Of a DNA stretch of 16,095 bases, positions 15,843 through 16,095 are shown piece after piece. Position 1 is the first letter of the stretch. Every line of letters starts with the position of its first letter. This stretch comes from DASVNK01 sp964478815. Lineage in GTDB: Bacteria > Verrucomicrobiota > Verrucomicrobiia > Limisphaerales > SXQI01. The stretch is from positions 1-16,095 of the forward strand of contig CAYZKY010000144.1 of the NCBI GenBank assembly GCA_964478815.1. Reading direction: 5' to 3'. The translations under genes were made by a program, and so were the position numbers. Under the pieces are notes generated by a model. That model ran no database searches, was not told the origin of the DNA, and saw nothing but the letters and a program-made list of their open reading frames with translations.

Positions 15843-15858
15843 TGGCACCCAGACTGCT
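15843..15858 (+). promoter_or_regulatory. Sigma-54 (-24/-12) promoter for glnB
   Basis: TGGCACCCAGACTGCT matches TGGCACGNNNNTTGCW at all fixed positions but two, with GG and GC 10 bases apart. The predicted start is near 15869, about 68 bases before ATG 15937. Sigma-54 control is usual for PII genes tied to nitrogen supply. Confidence 0.8.
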
Positions 15859-15936
15859 TGGCGGTTTTTCGATGTGCTGCGCCATTGCCTTCCGCATACG
15901 ACGTGCTGGGAGCGCCCGCCAGCCCGAACCAACCGT

Positions 15937-16095
15937 ATGAAAAAAATCGAAGCGATCATAAAACCATTCAAACTGGAGGAAGTGAAGGACGCCTTGGGCG
16001 AAGTCGGCATCGAAGGCATGACCGTCACGGAAGTCAAAGGCTTCGGCCGGCAGAAGGGACACACCGAAATTTATCGGGGCAGCGAGTACACCGTC
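15937..16095 (+). CDS. glnB: Nitrogen regulatory protein P-II (GlnB/GlnK), 5' part
   Basis: The first 53 residues of a PII protein (usual length about 112), cut by the window end. It begins MKKIEAIIKPFKLEEVKDAL and has the conserved GRQKGHTE at 37-44. The T-loop start YRGSEYTV holds Tyr51, the residue uridylylated by GlnD in many bacteria. PII trimers sense 2-oxoglutarate, ATP/ADP and glutamine state in the cytosol and act on glutamine synthetase, NtrB and the AmtB transporter. GlnB and GlnK cannot be told apart from this part; an amtB gene downstream would favour GlnK. The upstream sigma-54 promoter suits nitrogen control. Confidence 0.95.
   Translation, partial: MKKIEAIIKPFKLEEVKDALGEVGIEGMTVTEVKGFGRQKGHTEIYRGSEYTV

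Noticed and set aside
15760..16062. Minus-strand frames opposite glnB
   Set aside because: The plus strand is unmistakably PII, with its own sigma-54 promoter.

Overview
The window looks like chromosomal DNA from a member of the Verrucomicrobiota, most likely near the Pedosphaera/Limisphaerales group. This is an inference from gene content: a VPDSG-type exosortase sorting tail, a very large sigma factor fused to a membrane region, an exported protein of the neutral-ceramidase type, SdrD-like surface repeats and an ISAs1-type transposase remnant. Most of the window is GC-rich. The first 3 kb and the stretch at 15.46-15.94 kb are more AT-rich.

Layout. 1-3480 is accessory and decayed: a frameshifted tail of an unknown gene, an unknown helical protein whose frame is interrupted by an amber codon, a conserved hypothetical protein, an ISAs1 transposase scrap, a solo HEPN/Abi-like protein, then a gene-free stretch with helically spaced ATTTACACAC repeats and long C-tracts. 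3481-9767 is housekeeping-like: an exported M20D amidohydrolase, a VOC-fold protein, a convergent exported ceramidase-like protein, and a divergent ECF sigma factor carrying a large multi-span membrane extension.

9870-15464 (minus strand) is the most interesting part. A 54-residue protein that is essentially a signal peptide joined to a VPDGG-type exosortase tail lies upstream of a giant secreted protein (about 1,687 residues if the assembly gap is closed at zero length). The giant protein has an N-terminal region with the Cys and Gln hallmarks of a thioester adhesin domain, then SdrD-B repeats, two copies of a 182-residue domain resembling exosortase-dependent surface proteins, Fn3 repeats and a DUF1349-like lectin-fold end. 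It has no sorting tail of its own. A strong intrinsic terminator closes the unit.

The 472-bp region 15465-15936 separates the micro-protein from glnB (PII), which runs off the window end. It carries two divergent sigma-54 (-24/-12) promoters, one for each gene, and two perfect 11-bp inverted repeats placed about 95-120 bp upstream of the respective promoters, as expected for enhancer-binding-protein sites. The working hypothesis is that an exosortase-type surface module is controlled by sigma-54, back to back with the nitrogen sensor PII.
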